Position numbers and translations under genes: made by a program
In this document: positions 22,269 through 34,129 of the stretch, piece after piece
Layout of the letters: every line of letters begins with the position of its first letter
Position numbering within the stretch: the stretch's first letter is position 1
The notes under the pieces: generated by a model
The model's input: the letters and a program-made list of their open reading frames with translations, nothing else
Told to the model about the DNA's origin: nothing
Databases searched by the model: none
DNA from: Gnomoniopsis sp. IMI 355080
Lineage: Eukaryota > Ascomycota > Sordariomycetes > Diaporthales > Gnomoniaceae
Length of the DNA stretch: 64,000 nucleotides
Direction: 5' to 3'
NCBI GenBank assembly: GCA_027946555.1
Contig: JAPEVC010000036.1
Coordinates: 62,001 to 126,000 of the forward strand

Positions 22269-23678
22269 ATGACACGAGACCGAAATCCACAATCGCCAGC
22301 AATGTCAGACGACATCTATGGGGCTACGCCCCAGCACACTGGCGTCACCCAAAGCAATGCACCCCACTCTTCCCATGGACACGGATCAGAGCTTGACACA
22401 ACTTCACTTCTGGAGGCCAACACTGACGATGGCTACGAGAAGCCCCCGGCCCTCCCGCCTCGCCGTCCATCTATCCTCTCCGAGCAAGCTCCACCTATCA
22501 ATCCCAACCAGCCCCTTACCTTCTACCGCTCCAAGGACTATGTCATGGCCTTCATGATTCCACTTCCTCAACCTATCCGAGCAGACGGTCAACGTGTCGA
22601 TGTTCCTCAGCGGTACATGCTCTACGTCCCGCCTGCGCCCGACCTCCTCAAGCCCCCGCCATCCTCCAACATTAAAGAGCGCAAACGCGACAAGTGCGTC
22701 CGCAAGTGGCAGACCGAGGTGCGCAAAGCCAAGACGCAACATCGGCCTGTGGCCTCGTTCAAAGGATTCTATCACGCGACCGTCCGCGGCGCCGGTTACT
22801 GCCTAGCTTTGATCCAGCGATCGGAGCTGACGTTCCTGGCGAGGCTGCCGCGTAAGACACTGCGGGAATTGTGTTTTGTGCACCCTATCACGGAGCGCAC
22901 GGAGGGAAGTCGCAAATTTGAATTGGTGAAGGAGGAATTTCGGAGGAATAAACACGTAGCAAAGCGAGATTTCTGGATTGGTGCGGTGCTTTTACCGTTT
23001 GCAGAGGGTTTAGATATTGCTATCCCCATTGGAGGCGGATTCAGTGAAGTTACGCTGGTGTGGATGATTGTCACAGGAAGTGCGTGGAAGACCTCGAGTG
23101 GTATGTTGCAGAGATTAAACTTCACGGACGTGATACCCAACAGAAGGATTCAAGATGGACTGGAAGACGATTATCGCAATGGCAACGCCAACGAAGACAT
23201 CAGCGAGGGCGCTGAGGCGAGTGCTGATCAGGTTGACCACGGAAGGAGCAAGACATCTCGCTGGAAGAAAGAAAAGGAGAACAGACCACCTGTCGAGACG
23301 ACTTTCCACCCCAGTGCCTTCTTGGACAAGCTCTCGCACTACATTCGAGCAACCTGCCACGCATGCGATCCGGAGATCTTCCCAGATGTCGGTCAGCCGA
23401 GCACGGAGGTAGATGTGCTGAGGAGCATTGGATGGGCGCCGGAAGAGCGAGAATCAGAGGACCCTGATGGTGATGTGGCGTGGCAGATCCAGAAGACGAC
23501 GGATGACCTGAAGGTGGTGGTGACGAAGGCTGCGAAGACATGGGGCAAGTTTTGTGCGACATACGTGGTGGATCCGGAGAAGGCGTTGAGGCAGGAAGAG
23601 AAGGCGAGGATGAAGAACCTGGAGCGGGAGGAGAAGGAGAAGATGAAGAAGACGAAGAGGGAGGCGAAGGAGAAGTAG
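22269..23678 (+). CDS. Conserved-looking protein of unknown function
   Basis: Single-exon gene of 469 residues. The first ATG is at 22269; ATG 22302 (MSDDIYG) is an alternative start. I do not recognise the family. The N-terminus (1-75) is polar and Pro-rich (PPALPPRRPS). A structured part starts about residue 80 (PLTFYRSKDYVMAFMIPLP), includes a basic helix (KERKRDKCVRKWQTEVRKAK) and FKGFYHATVRGAG. It then has two hydrophobic segments at about 237-275 (FWIGAVLLPFAEGLDIAIPIGG, VTLVWMIVTGSAW) that could be a hairpin in a membrane. A second structured part (HYIRATCHACDPEIFPDV, DVAWQIQKTTDDLKVVVTKAAKTWGKF) leads to a highly charged Lys/Glu helix to the end. There is no signal peptide. A peripheral or hairpin membrane protein is possible but unproven. 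Confidence 0.7.
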   Translation: MTRDRNPQSPAMSDDIYGATPQHTGVTQSNAPHSSHGHGSELDTTSLLEANTDDGYEKPPALPPRRPSILSEQAPPINPNQPLTFYRSKDYVMAFMIPLPQPIRADGQRVDVPQRYMLYVPPAPDLLKPPPSSNIKERKRDKCVRKWQTEVRKAKTQHRPVASFKGFYHATVRGAGYCLALIQRSELTFLARLPRKTLRELCFVHPITERTEGSRKFELVKEEFRRNKHVAKRDFWIGAVLLPFAEGLDIAIPIGGGFSEVTLVWMIVTGSAWKTSSGMLQRLNFTDVIPNRRIQDGLEDDYRNGNANEDISEGAEASADQVDHGRSKTSRWKKEKENRPPVETTFHPSAFLDKLSHYIRATCHACDPEIFPDVGQPSTEVDVLRSIGWAPEERESEDPDGDVAWQIQKTTDDLKVVVTKAAKTWGKFCATYVVDPEKALRQEEKARMKNLEREEKEKMKKTKREAKEK

Positions 23679-25622
23679 AACCACGACGTTTCAAGGGCTG
23701 CAGAGTAAAGTAGGAGACTGTCCTGGTGATTCAACACCGAAGGACTCCGGTGTAAAGAGATAGACACCTTACGATGAAGGATGCAGGTATTGGAGGTGGT
23801 CTTGGAAGGCTCGAAGGATAACATCTCGAAAGTACAGAAACAAGACCGAGATTGTGAACACATTAGATTGAATTACAGTGAAGTCGACAAAGTATGTCTC
23901 AACGTAGTTCTATTAAGTTCGCGAGCGGCATAGCATGAGACATGTATGCCTTCCTGTGGGAGATGTCCCGATCAGAAACCTCATGCGCGGCAACTAGCGT
24001 ACTCAGGTAGGCAATGGATGTCCATGAACCGAATCCAACAACCAACATAAAAAGGCATCACCGCGGCCAGTCTCGATGTGACCCAATCCACGCGCAAGTT
24101 GGGGCTAAAAGTCCCTCGCACCAAACATGCGGCGTGCCGTTGCTCGAGCGCAGCTCGGATCACAGCCGAATGGTTCCTGGTGAAGCTTCACTGTACCGTC
24201 GCACTTGGGAGAGCACGGGAGACGGAAGGACACCGCGGTGGCATAATGGAGGGTTGCACGACGTATCAGAGAATCAGACAACGACAAGAGCTGTCTCGTA
24301 AAGCTCACTTTATCAGAAGCTAATTCACCTGGCGTTCACCGCCAGACCTCGACAACGACGGAGAGCTCAGCGTTTGCCCGCCCTCTCAAAGAGGTCGACA
24401 TTCAACAGCAATCCTGAGTATTACCTATGTCGACAGTGTCGATGTCATAACCAGGGAGCACACGCTGCCGTCGTCTGGAGCCGTCGTCCGGAGTCTCCAC
24501 GCGGGACTGCGACTAGGATGTTGCCATGCTTGGATCTCACGATACGGCCCACTTGGGCAAGTCCGGGGTAAATTGGAAGTGGGTCATATGACGATCTTGC
24601 AGGCTGACAGCCGCCCTGCTTTGGCAGCAGGCAACATTGCCATCATCGTCTCGCCACAATTCTCGTCGAGTTTTCGCAGCTTCACGCGGGTGCTGAGATT
24701 CATCTCCGGACTCGACACGGAATAATACGGATGAGTGGCAACATTCATTCAGCCCAATACTGGATGTGAGAAAATTCTGCTAAGCCCTCCACAACGGGCC
24801 TGGCTTGTAGCTCTGAAAGGAACTCTTGGGCAGTTGGGATGGGACTAGATTTTGAAAGTCTGGACCGAAAATAGTACAGCTACCGCTAGCCCTAGGGACC
24901 AGCTTTGGGGAACACCAAGCCACACGTACTTTCGGATGCTGGATTGAACGGCTGCAGAAGTCGGTACGTGTGTGTCTACGATGGAGAACACGCGACATCT
25001 GCTTGCTCGACTCAATCAGGGTTGGATGAGCAGTCCAATGACGCATGCCATTGATGGGCCAAGATTCATAATATTCCGACAAGTCAAGTGTCAGCATGGG
25101 ACGGACCACCGCTGCCGGTGTCCTCCGTCAGTCCCCAGATGCGGTTCTCAGTGTCTCCAGACATACTACATAGTATGTACACACGGATATGGGGAGCCGC
25201 ACGCACGATTGGCACGCCAGAAACAATGCACAGAGTAGCCACCTCGCAGATCCGAGCATCAGCGTTCGGCTGAGGACGGAGTTCACCTGTCGCCCTAGGC
25301 AAGCCCAGGCCAGCCATGCCCGAGCGACGGGATCCCCTATCTGGGAGTTGCTGGATCAGCCCAGGCATGCGGGTTCGTTGACCTTGCAGCGCTTGGCGTC
25401 CAGCCCGCCAGCCCACTGCCGCGCGAGGAGAGGAGAGTCAGGACCCTTGGGGCGTCTGTGCCGTCATCGTCTCCTGTCTGAACCCTGACTCCCTGCGACG
25501 TCGCGCGGAAAATAGTCGGTCGATTAGGCCGAGGCATCGTCAACGGCCAGCCTTGCAACAATGGGCAGGATGCGCTTCTCGCTGGCGCCGCGCCAGGGCG
25601 CGAGAATGGATCGTGGGGAAAT
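23679..25622. other. 1.9 kb gene-free region
   Basis: No frame on either strand carries recognisable protein features. The sequence is of average GC and not obviously repetitive. I see nothing to annotate. Confidence 0.5.
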
Positions 25623-26519
25623 ATGCCCCCGGTTTTTCTGGCCTCCCCGTCCTTTCTCACTGGTTCGTTGGTCAAATGGGTCGTGTGCACGTTGTTTCTC
25701 CTCGACGTCCACGATGAAGTAATTTCTGTTTCTTCCTCCTTCTCTTTCTGTCCCATCCACATAAAACATCCTTATCGCGCAACAGCCTTCTTACGCCCTG
25801 AACACTGTAGTTTGATACTATCTCAGAATATCTCACGATCAGGCTGTGAGGTCGTCCCCAGTACAGGCTCGACGTTTCAGTCTAGTCCGTTGTCCTTACC
25901 CGTTGTCGACCGCTGCACGCCTAGTCAGTTCTTTCTTCGCCCCTTCGAAGTACCTCGACATCATACCACAGAAAGCACGTCTCGACAGATTTTCCAGCCT
26001 TTTAACGCCACTGTGCGCCAGCACCTCTATTCACCTGCATATCTCACACGATCCACATCCTATCCTGCCCTGCCTTTTTGTCCCTTTATACTTCCGCAAT
26101 ACTCCTATAATCGACCACCGTAACTCGTCAAGTATCAATTTTCAATTTCCTCGGCCAATCCTACGACGAGATCCACCACCCACCTCGGAGTGGCCTCGAC
26201 CCCGGACCGGACCCTTTCTCATGGTCTCGCTAGTGAGGAGACTACCGATATATCCCCATCAGCCCGACGCCGGTCCTTAGGCTCGCACATTGAACTTCAT
26301 AGAACATTCTGTCACTCCACCCTTTGCCATCCTATCCTACATATACCTTTTTACTCACCTCTGGTTTTCTCTTCCGGCCGGGGGCATACTGCCATCACTA
26401 AACCAGACACTTTGGTCCTCAGCCCAGACAACTTCACCAGCAGCTCAGGGCAAGACTCAAACATTTTACTGCTACATCTGAATCACCCGCTTCGTCCATC
26501 TTTCGACCCACTCTGCACC
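25623..26519 (+). promoter_or_regulatory. Long pyrimidine-rich leader of the F-box gene
   Basis: About 900 nt of C/T-rich plus-strand sequence (TTTCTTCCTCCTTCTCTTT near 25730; many CCTT and TCTC blocks) leading to the CACCATG at 26520. This is the usual look of a fungal promoter plus long 5' UTR. Two plus-strand frames are open here by composition only. Upstream ATGs (for example 26221) could act as uORFs. Confidence 0.4.
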
Positions 26520-27509
26520 ATGTTCGTGGAAGGGCCTCAGTCTCAGGGCTTCGCCCCTTCACAGAGTCATGTCACAGGAGACATGAATCACAAGGGGTTC
26601 ACGTCCCGGTCGAGGCAGAACTCGGGAATTTTCAACAGAGACGAGCACAGCTTTGTGGTCAAAAGCCTTCACAATGGGCGACGACCACCTCAACGATCTA
26701 GGACGACCCACGAGAACATCCCCGCCGGCCCACAAGTGCTTACTTTCACTATGGCATCAACCCAAGGGCGGCCACGCACCCCCTCTGGAATTTCCGCAGA
26801 GCTCTCGCCAGCAGCTGTCGTCAAGGTACGAGAGGCTCAAAGTGCCTCTGTTCCCGGGCTTGAGCAGCAGCAGAGCGAATCTTCGGACTCGGTTGCAGCC
26901 CTTCCAGCTCAGCGACGCAGGCCGCAATTGGGCAAGCCTCGACGCTCCTACTCAGTTATGGACTATGAGCCTGTACTTCCATGGCAGCGACCCGCCTACG
27001 GAGCCTTGACCTTCTCCTCGCTTCCAGCAGAGGTACATTTTGCCTTCTTTGATTTCCTGGACCCGATTGACGCAACCTGCCTGGGTCTCACCAACAAGCA
27101 TTTCTATTCGATCCACCGGCGCATGCACGGCTCCGTCCCGCTCAGCGTGAGGCGCGACGGACCCAATGAGCTAGAATGGGCGTGGCACCGGGCAGCCTAC
27201 CCGACGCCATCGCTGGCTATGACGCCCTGCAGTGTGGATGTGGGCAGCAACAAGGCCTCGAATCAGCTAACGGCGCTGCGTGTCCGTGGTAAGGGCCTGT
27301 GTCGAAAGTGCGGAGTGAGTCGGTGCGAGCTGCACAAGCACATTGTGGAGTGGATGCCGCCCGAGTACGAATACTGCTCGGTGCGCGACCGATTTGTGCC
27401 TTCACCGGGTGAGGAGGCGAAGAAGAGCTGCTACATGAGTAACCCGACGAAGACCAACCGATGTGGACGGCATCGGGTGAAGAGAAGGGAGGAATCTCCG
27501 ACAACCTGA
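26520..27509 (+). CDS. F-box protein with cysteine-rich tail
   Basis: Frame of 329 residues from ATG 26520 (CACCATGT). The first 150 residues are disordered and rich in Ser, Gln and Arg. A typical F-box lies at about 164-200: LTFSSLPAEVHFAFFDFLDP, followed by CLGLTNKHFYSIHRRMHG. After a linker comes a Cys-rich part (KGLCRKCGVSRCELHKHIVEWMPP, then YCSVRDRF, CYMSN, NRCGRHR) that may bind a metal. F-box proteins link substrates to SCF ubiquitin ligases through Skp1. The substrate is unknown. Large, fast-changing F-box families with short C-terminal Cys motifs are common in moulds. No transmembrane or secretion signal is visible. Confidence 0.75.
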   Translation: MFVEGPQSQGFAPSQSHVTGDMNHKGFTSRSRQNSGIFNRDEHSFVVKSLHNGRRPPQRSRTTHENIPAGPQVLTFTMASTQGRPRTPSGISAELSPAAVVKVREAQSASVPGLEQQQSESSDSVAALPAQRRRPQLGKPRRSYSVMDYEPVLPWQRPAYGALTFSSLPAEVHFAFFDFLDPIDATCLGLTNKHFYSIHRRMHGSVPLSVRRDGPNELEWAWHRAAYPTPSLAMTPCSVDVGSNKASNQLTALRVRGKGLCRKCGVSRCELHKHIVEWMPPEYEYCSVRDRFVPSPGEEAKKSCYMSNPTKTNRCGRHRVKRREESPTT

Positions 27510-29132
27510 GGGCTTGAGTAACGGACCGGTGGGGTGCGAAGGCTTGGACCCATGGCGCGACAGTCGATAATGAGGAACGAATCTCTTTCCACGGCTTACA
27601 AGGTTTGCGCATCTGGCGTTTGGTATTGGGTATTTGCAGGCCGACTGGTGCAATTTTCAATGAAGAAAGCAAAAGAAAAAGAAAAAAGAGAACTCTTGAG
27701 CGACATGGAGTGGAGGGCACACATGGATACGAGAAGTTGGAAAGCACATGATACCTCCTAGAAGGAGCATTCTGGCATTCTAGAAATAAGTTGCATCAGA
27801 GTGACAGACTTGTCTCTAGAGAGACGATAGACTCTATAGAGTAGAGCCTAGACAGCATTCCAAGACAAACATTCGATCAACAGGCGCTCATCCCTTCACG
27901 CAAATCCCCGGTGCGGTGATTAAACGATTTACGTTTGACAAGTCGTGAAATTGTGAACTTTGCGAAGACGAAAGAGAAGTACGAGGCTGACTCGGAACCC
28001 AGAATAGGAAAGGACGAGAGAAGCAGAGAGAAGGCAGAGGAAGGTATCCACACCACCTCGCTTTTCCCGACACTGGTAGCCCTATTATGCAGGGCGTAAG
28101 CGAGGCACGAGGACACTTTCTGCTTACACTGTATTGTGCATCATCCATACGACGTTGTAGGGCCTGTCAGCTTGTGTACCATGCCCCCCAAAAAAGAGGC
28201 CGCCACAGAAGAGAGGCGTGGGGGTGGCCAAGACTGCGGGCCAGCCACAGCAAAGGGGGAATAAAATGACGCGGTATTTTGTGACCACCTGGCACTATCT
28301 ACTATGGTACCTGTCTAGGTACATACTACAGTATTGCATGGTGGTAGGTACTACTGTACCACTTGGCTGGCATGTTTCCCCTTGCTCAAACCTTCAGACG
28401 TTGATGCAAAAGGGCCTGGAAATTGACGAGCAGGGATACGCCTGACCGCGATTTCCGTCATGTTTCTTTGGCCAAATGTTCATTTCCACGTGCAAGGAGG
28501 CCTTTCTAAATTGAGGCAGGCATTGTTGACCAAAGAATACAACAAAAATGTTTATTTCTAAATCGAAATCCTCACCTGAAGGTTGAACTTAGTGCTGGTT
28601 ATCGCATCGAGAAGGAGCACAACCTGATTGTCGGTGTCTATCACTCTGGACAATTTACTGGTTCACAGTGCCGGTGACGTCTTCCCGCTTGAGCAGCACG
28701 CGTCTGGAAAAAAGAGCTTGGGCCGCTCACCACACACCAGTACCATCACACCTGTCACAAGCAACGCCAAGTAAAATCAAGGCACACCTCGACGACGCAT
28801 CTCTCCCAGAGCTTTGTGGTCCCCTACGACGTTCTCTCCTCGTGGTCTCAGTTTCCCTCCCGCGAGTTTGCTTCTTGCGGTGTTGGGTGCATAGTACAGT
28901 GCTATACTAATATACGACTCGAAGACCGCCAGACCCACTTCCCTAAGTTTCTCTAGAAGCGCACCGAATCGACCTCTATCCACCCCCCCTCTTCTATCAC
29001 CACCTCTTTATCCACCTTGATTCACCACTGGGCCACTTGCACTTGCACTTGCACTTGCACAACCAGCACACGCCGCACCAATCCCCTCTGCCCAAGCAGG
29101 ATTTTGATCCTTCGCAGTATTACACACCAAAC
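27510..29132. other. Intergenic region upstream of PCT1
   Basis: No convincing gene. Contains a GTAC-rich block at 28300-28365 (several GGTAC/GTACC copies, some in inverted order). Near the right end, about five tandem copies of a 6-bp unit (ACTTGC) at about 29034-29061 lie in the PCT1 leader. Confidence 0.5.
29034..29061 (+). repeat. Hexanucleotide tandem repeat (ACTTGC)n
   Basis: Four to five head-to-tail copies of ACTTGC about 70 nt upstream of the PCT1 start codon, so probably within its 5' leader. Tandem hexamers of this sort are prone to length change between strains. Confidence 0.8.
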
Positions 29133-30749
29133 ATGTCATCACCAAGCTCCTCCTCGCCAGCACCCGGCGGCAACAAGCGCAAGCGCGGCACCCAATCCCA
29201 ATCCCAGACCATGGACGCCGTCGATACGCCCGCCGTGTCCTCGCTCCAGCAGACCGAGTCACGCGATGCCTCAGCTGAAGAAGGCGACACTACCGCCCCG
29301 GAGTCTGCCAGCGCCTCGCAGAACCCGCCGAGCAAGCGGCAGCGTAATGCCTCCGGGGACGACCAGGTTGACAGCGCTCTCGACCCAGGCGAGCCCAGCG
29401 ATACCACCGAGGCGAGCGTCGATATCGAGAACCGTGTGAGCTCGAGAAAGAGCACCTTGCGCGGTAAGGCCGCCGCCAATGCCGCCGAGAAGATGCCGCC
29501 GCCGCCCATTGGCAAGCTCACCCATCCCGTGGGCTACACGACGAACCCGCCGCCCGCTGGCCGTGCTGTGCGGGTGTACGCTGATGGCGTGTTTGACCTG
29601 TTTCATCTCGGGTGAGCCCTTCCTTTATTCCATGCTGACCACACCACCATCGCGGCGGCGACTTGTGGCAAATTCAAGGCAGCAGATGCACTGACCGCAG
29701 ATCAACAGACATATGCGCCAGCTCGAACAAGCCAAGAAGGCCTTCCCGGATACATACCTGATTGTGGGCGTGACGGGTGACGAGGAGACTCACAAGCGCA
29801 AGGGTCTGACCGTGCTCTCTGGCCGCGAGCGTGCAGAGACTATCCGCCACTGCAAGTGGGTTGACGAGGTCATTGAGAACTGCCCATGGATCGTGACCCC
29901 CGAATTCCTCGAGGAGCATAAGATTGACTACGTTGCCCACGATGATCTTCCCTACGGTGCGGACGAGGGCGACGATATTTACGCGCCGATCAAGAAGGAG
30001 GGCAAATTCTTGGTTACGCAGCGTACCGAGGGTGTGAGCACAACGGGGATCATTACAAAGTATGTCTTACCAGCTCTTGACACTTTCTCACCCTCTGGAG
30101 ACTAATGCGCATCTCACAGGATCGTCCGTGACTACGAGAAGTACATTTCCCGGCAGTTGAAGCGCGGCACGTCGCGCCAGGAACTCAATGTCTCCTGGCT
30201 CAAGAAGAACGAGCTCGACCTCAAGCGCCACGTCCAGGAGCTGCGCGATAACATTCGCTCCAATTGGTCGACCACGGGGCAGGAGCTCGGCAGGGAGCTG
30301 CGCCAGTTCTGGCCCTCTAGCCGACCCCAGAGCCCAGCCCGGCAGCTTGGCCAAAATCCGCTTTCTGTGGCTGGTTCCGCCATGTCTTCTTCGAACGCTG
30401 TCAATCACAACGGGGGCATCGATATCCTCACGAGCCCTTCGGGCGCGTCGTCGCTCAATGGACCTAGGTCGCCCGGTGCTGAGGTTAGGGCCGCGTCGGG
30501 CGTGGCAGGCAATGATTTCATGACGGGGTATACTATTGGGCTGGTTGGAGGTGTGCGATCATGGGTGAGTCTATTTAACGGCTTGATGAACTTCGCCCTG
30601 GTGTTTTGGTGGCTGACAGATAGTAGATGGCCAAGAGCAGGCGCAACTTGCGTGATAGCAGGCCACCCAGCGACGATGAATCGGACGAGGAGCGTGGCCG
30701 CAACTCGCAGTCACAGAATAGAAGTCAGCACGCTGCGACTACGGCTTAA
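29133..30749 (+). CDS. PCT1: Choline-phosphate cytidylyltransferase
   Basis: Four exons: 29133-29611, 29709-30059, 30120-30564 and 30627-30749, giving 465 residues. It catalyses CTP + phosphocholine to CDP-choline, the rate-setting step of the Kennedy pathway to phosphatidylcholine. Visible: a basic, Ser-rich N-terminus with a likely nuclear signal (NKRKRG). The catalytic domain from about 145 starts RVYADGVFDLFHLGHMRQ and contains the HxGH nucleotide motif at 158-161. The second signature RTEGVST is at 265-271. After it, a long amphipathic helical region (YEKYISRQLKRG to about 325) fits the membrane-sensing M domain. The tail is a Ser-rich, acidic segment (PPSDDESDEE) that is probably phosphorylated. 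The first intron splits the HxGH motif, between its Gly and second His. Activity is expected to be controlled by membrane binding and tail phosphorylation. Confidence 0.95.
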
Positions 30750-31644
30750 AAGCCTACCGGGCAAGATAGCTGTGCTTCTTGAAGCTCGCTCATCTCATAG
30801 TCCGGATCACCATTCACTATTTCTCCATTCCAATCTTGGTACGTACGACAACAGCCGTCCAATGAAATACGCGCCACCCTGCTTCTTTACTTCTTCACAA
30901 AAAAGACAACATGGCAAGACACCCCAGCAGTGGCATACACTCACATAGACTGAAAAAACCGCCGGGGTGGTGACGGACGCAACACAGGACCACAAAAAAT
31001 TAAGGGGTGTAATGACATCAAAAAACCAAATAACATCGTCGCATACGAAGGGCCTGCGGCGTTCAAGAGAAGGATGTTTCCCATTGTATTACCTAGCTTC
31101 TAAATGAGTTGGCATTCCTGTCAGAAGTGATTAGCCTGCATATTCAAGAACAATCATTATTGACCACTTGTCCCCCAAACTCTCTTCTATAAAACGTACC
31201 ATTCTGCGGCCACTGTTGATTCTTGCATAGGCCACTTCTCATAGCGTTGGGTGGCACCTTGGAACCGACGAAAGCGATTGACCTTTTTTTTTTTTTTTTT
31301 TTGCGCGCCGAGAGGAGGAATAGTGCAGTCTCAACGATCTCAAATAGCTGTGCAGAGTATGGAGCAACTCATTGACCAAGTGAGGAAGCTGTGTGGGCGA
31401 GAATTTGGTTCACAAACAGATTTTCCATCAATACCGACGCCTCAGGCCCAGGAACTGTGATTCTCGACACAGCTGTATTCGCCGAAGAAAAATTTATACA
31501 CATATAAGACAAACAAACCCAGGATCGATAGCGTCGAAGCGACCATGACCAGGTGATTTTCAAGATCAGAGAAGCATACAATACGGCAAAGCTAAGGGCA
31601 CACCGGACATACTCAAATTCTAAATGAGAGATCAAACAAACGCC
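30750..31644. other. Convergent 3' intergenic region
   Basis: Between the 3' ends of PCT1 (plus) and the acyltransferase (minus). Contains a T19 tract at 31284-31302. No coding frame supported. Confidence 0.55.
31284..31302 (+). repeat. Poly-T tract (19 nt)
   Basis: Uninterrupted run of 19 T in the convergent 3' intergenic region. Either a simple mononucleotide repeat or a remnant of a poly(A) sequence read from the opposite strand. Confidence 0.9.
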
Positions 31645-33313
31645 TCACAACATCGACAGCTCTTCCTGGATTTTTGGCCATGACTTCGGTGGTAACATGG
31701 CCATTATCCAATAATTACCCCCTGCATCCTTTCCCAGGATATTTACACCAGTGGCCGCCCCAACCTGTTTCGACTTGCCCGACCCCAAGGGCCGCAAATT
31801 GAGTCCATGGTAGTATATCGGTCTCCCGGGCCCATATTTCGGCTGGTCAGGCGTATTTGCGGGCCTGAGCACCGCAGGGCTGAAGTCAACAGCCGCAAAG
31901 AACTTGGCCTTGCTCCAGTTCGAGCACGTAATCATCAAGCTATCCGGCTTCATCGCCCCGATCCGTTTCCCCGCCGCGGTCCTCTCCCTAAAGACACGGA
32001 GAAGACCACGGACTTGGCCCTCGGTCGTCTGTGCAGCGAGGAAGGCCCGGTATCGACCAGCGATAGCGCCAAGCGGGGCGGTCTGCGCGTCCCGCGCGCT
32101 GAGATGTGCCCAGCACGCAAAGATGAAGTTGCCAATGTAGACGGCCTTTTGCGGCTGCTGGAAGACGGTCGGTAAGCGGCCGCGAAGCTCAAAAAAGTTG
32201 AGGAAGGTGATGCTGCGGGTGGAGTTGGCGGGAAGACTGTGCGCGGCCGATCGGGTCATCCAGGCGGTGAGGATGTCGTTGTCGGTGAGGAAGACGTTTT
32301 GCGGGTGCCAGTCGTTGATGCGCACGCTCGGAAAGACGGCTGCCAGACCGGCCATGGCGGACTCTCGGAGTCGCTGGAGGGAGGATGCGGGCAGGTAGAT
32401 CATGTGTTGCTGGGACTGGCCGAGTCGGATGGCGTCCAAGACCATGGTGAAAACGAAGCGGAACCAGCCCCATCCGCTGAGAATCTGGTCTTTTAACGCC
32501 CAAGGCTCCTCAAACTTGTCTAAGTTTCCCTTGCCAATCTCTGCAAGAGGGTCGTCGTGGACGCCCAGAAGTGGCACGACTTCTTCCTCTCGTCCGGCGA
32601 GGACTTTGACCCAATTATCAACGATAGCTTGCAGGCCGAGGAGATCGCACATAGTGTGCGGAAATGTCAACGATACGAGAGTGGCGTCTGTGAAGGAAAT
32701 GACATGCAATCCCAATTGTGAGACGTCGCGGTTGAGAAAATCCTCGAGACATCTGGGAGCGTCCACCGGCGCCGCCAGTTCCTCAAAGTAATCTGACCCT
32801 TCTTGAATAGACCCTCGCACAGTCGGGCTTGGTAGACGGGATGCCACAGGATGTGCTAAAATTTCGCTGTCCAACCTCTCATGGGAGAATCGGATCGCAG
32901 GTCGCTTTGGTGTGAACTCGGCTGGTACGTGAATTTCCAATTGACCATCCTCCTTCTTTCTTGTCAGCATGTAAGTCTTTCAATACATCTGTCTTCTACT
33001 CTGCGCAGTCTCTTTGAAAAGAGCCTCGTGAGGCTCTCTGCGTCGCCAGACCATGGCCACTTGGACTTACCCTTCTTCTCAGCCGGCCTCCCAGCTTCCT
33101 CCAGTCGCCAATCTCCAGTAGCTGGCATAGTGCAACACCTAGTCTGTCGGCATCAAGAATGTCGTCAAATCGCAATGTCCAGCCGATGATGATGTCTCGA
33201 ACCTGGGGACGAGCATCGAAATCGAACATAGGAAGTACCTCGTCAGTTGGTACACGCGCTGACCCATGCGGCACAGTTTGACCGAATAGTGATTTTAGGT
33301 AGTTTAGAGCCAT
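31645..33313 (-). CDS. BAHD-like acyltransferase
   Basis: Two exons, 33313-33071 and 32955-31645, giving about 517 residues. The donor AGG|GTAAGT is clear. The acceptor is inferred from frame (32955 keeps phase and the GQLEIHVP continuation) and could be three bases off. The catalytic HxxxD motif of the CoA-acyltransferase (BAHD) superfamily is seen as HTMCD in the middle of the first half. There is a second structural half with a GATGVNILGKDAGGNYW region near the C-terminus, where BAHD enzymes have DFGWG. Motifs such as MFDFDARPQVRD in the first exon and GWGWFRFVF occur in fungal members of unknown substrate. No backbone-forming biosynthetic enzyme lies nearby, so a secondary-metabolite cluster is not supported. 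Probably cytosolic. Confidence 0.7.
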
Positions 33314-34129
33314 TGTTGTATTTGTTTGGTGAAGATCTCGTTTACTGTTGTGGTTGAGGCCATGAAGACCATTGGCGACCAGTGTCCAGTATCTCAGTCC
33401 CGGGTCGAATTACTGTCTCCTGCCTTGATCCTAGGATTGGATGGATCTTGGGAGTATTGCGAAACGACATGAAAATAAGTAAATAGAAGTACGCCACAAA
33501 GGGCACATACCATCAACTATACTCTTGGAATAGATTACCTAACACAGTATGCGGGCCCATGCCCTCGATTGCTTTCGGAACCCGAGCATCAACCCGCCAT
33601 AGGTTGATCGGCCTGATGCCGTGAAATATGGCGTCCCTATCAGCCAAGTCAACTGAATCAAAGAACATGGCAGGAATCCGTGTTATGGTAGCCTGCAATG
33701 CAACGCCGAAATAGGTAGGACGCTATCATGAGGGCTTCTTGCATTATGCTGTGAAGAGGAGGAGGCCAATTTAGCACAGACAGAAAGTCGCTAACAAGGT
33801 CAGGAGGCTCAGATCCTAATCTAATTAGGAGGTGTTTCTCTCGTAATAATCCGTCAACAAGTTCATAAGTCAATGGAATCTCCATCTCAGAACAGTCCGG
33901 CCATAACAGAGTTGTTGTGGTAACTGGTGGCGCCGGGGTTTTCGAGACGAGACTTATTCCCGGAATGTAGTCTCTCAGCTCGCACATGAGCACGCCGGAG
34001 GAATCGAGCCGGCTATCATGGTTCAAATAGTGGCAATCCACACATAACGCGGTACACCTGACCTGGAATCGTCCGCTGATGATACAGGCCAGTGAGCTCC
34101 AGCCTTTTGCACCACAGCTTGCACTTTGC
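33314..34129. other. Intergenic region, possible relic frames
   Basis: Upstream of the acyltransferase and downstream of HMCES. Minus-strand open segments at 33513-33698 and 33658-34218 have a fairly protein-like composition but no recognisable domain or start context. I do not call a gene. Confidence 0.4.
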
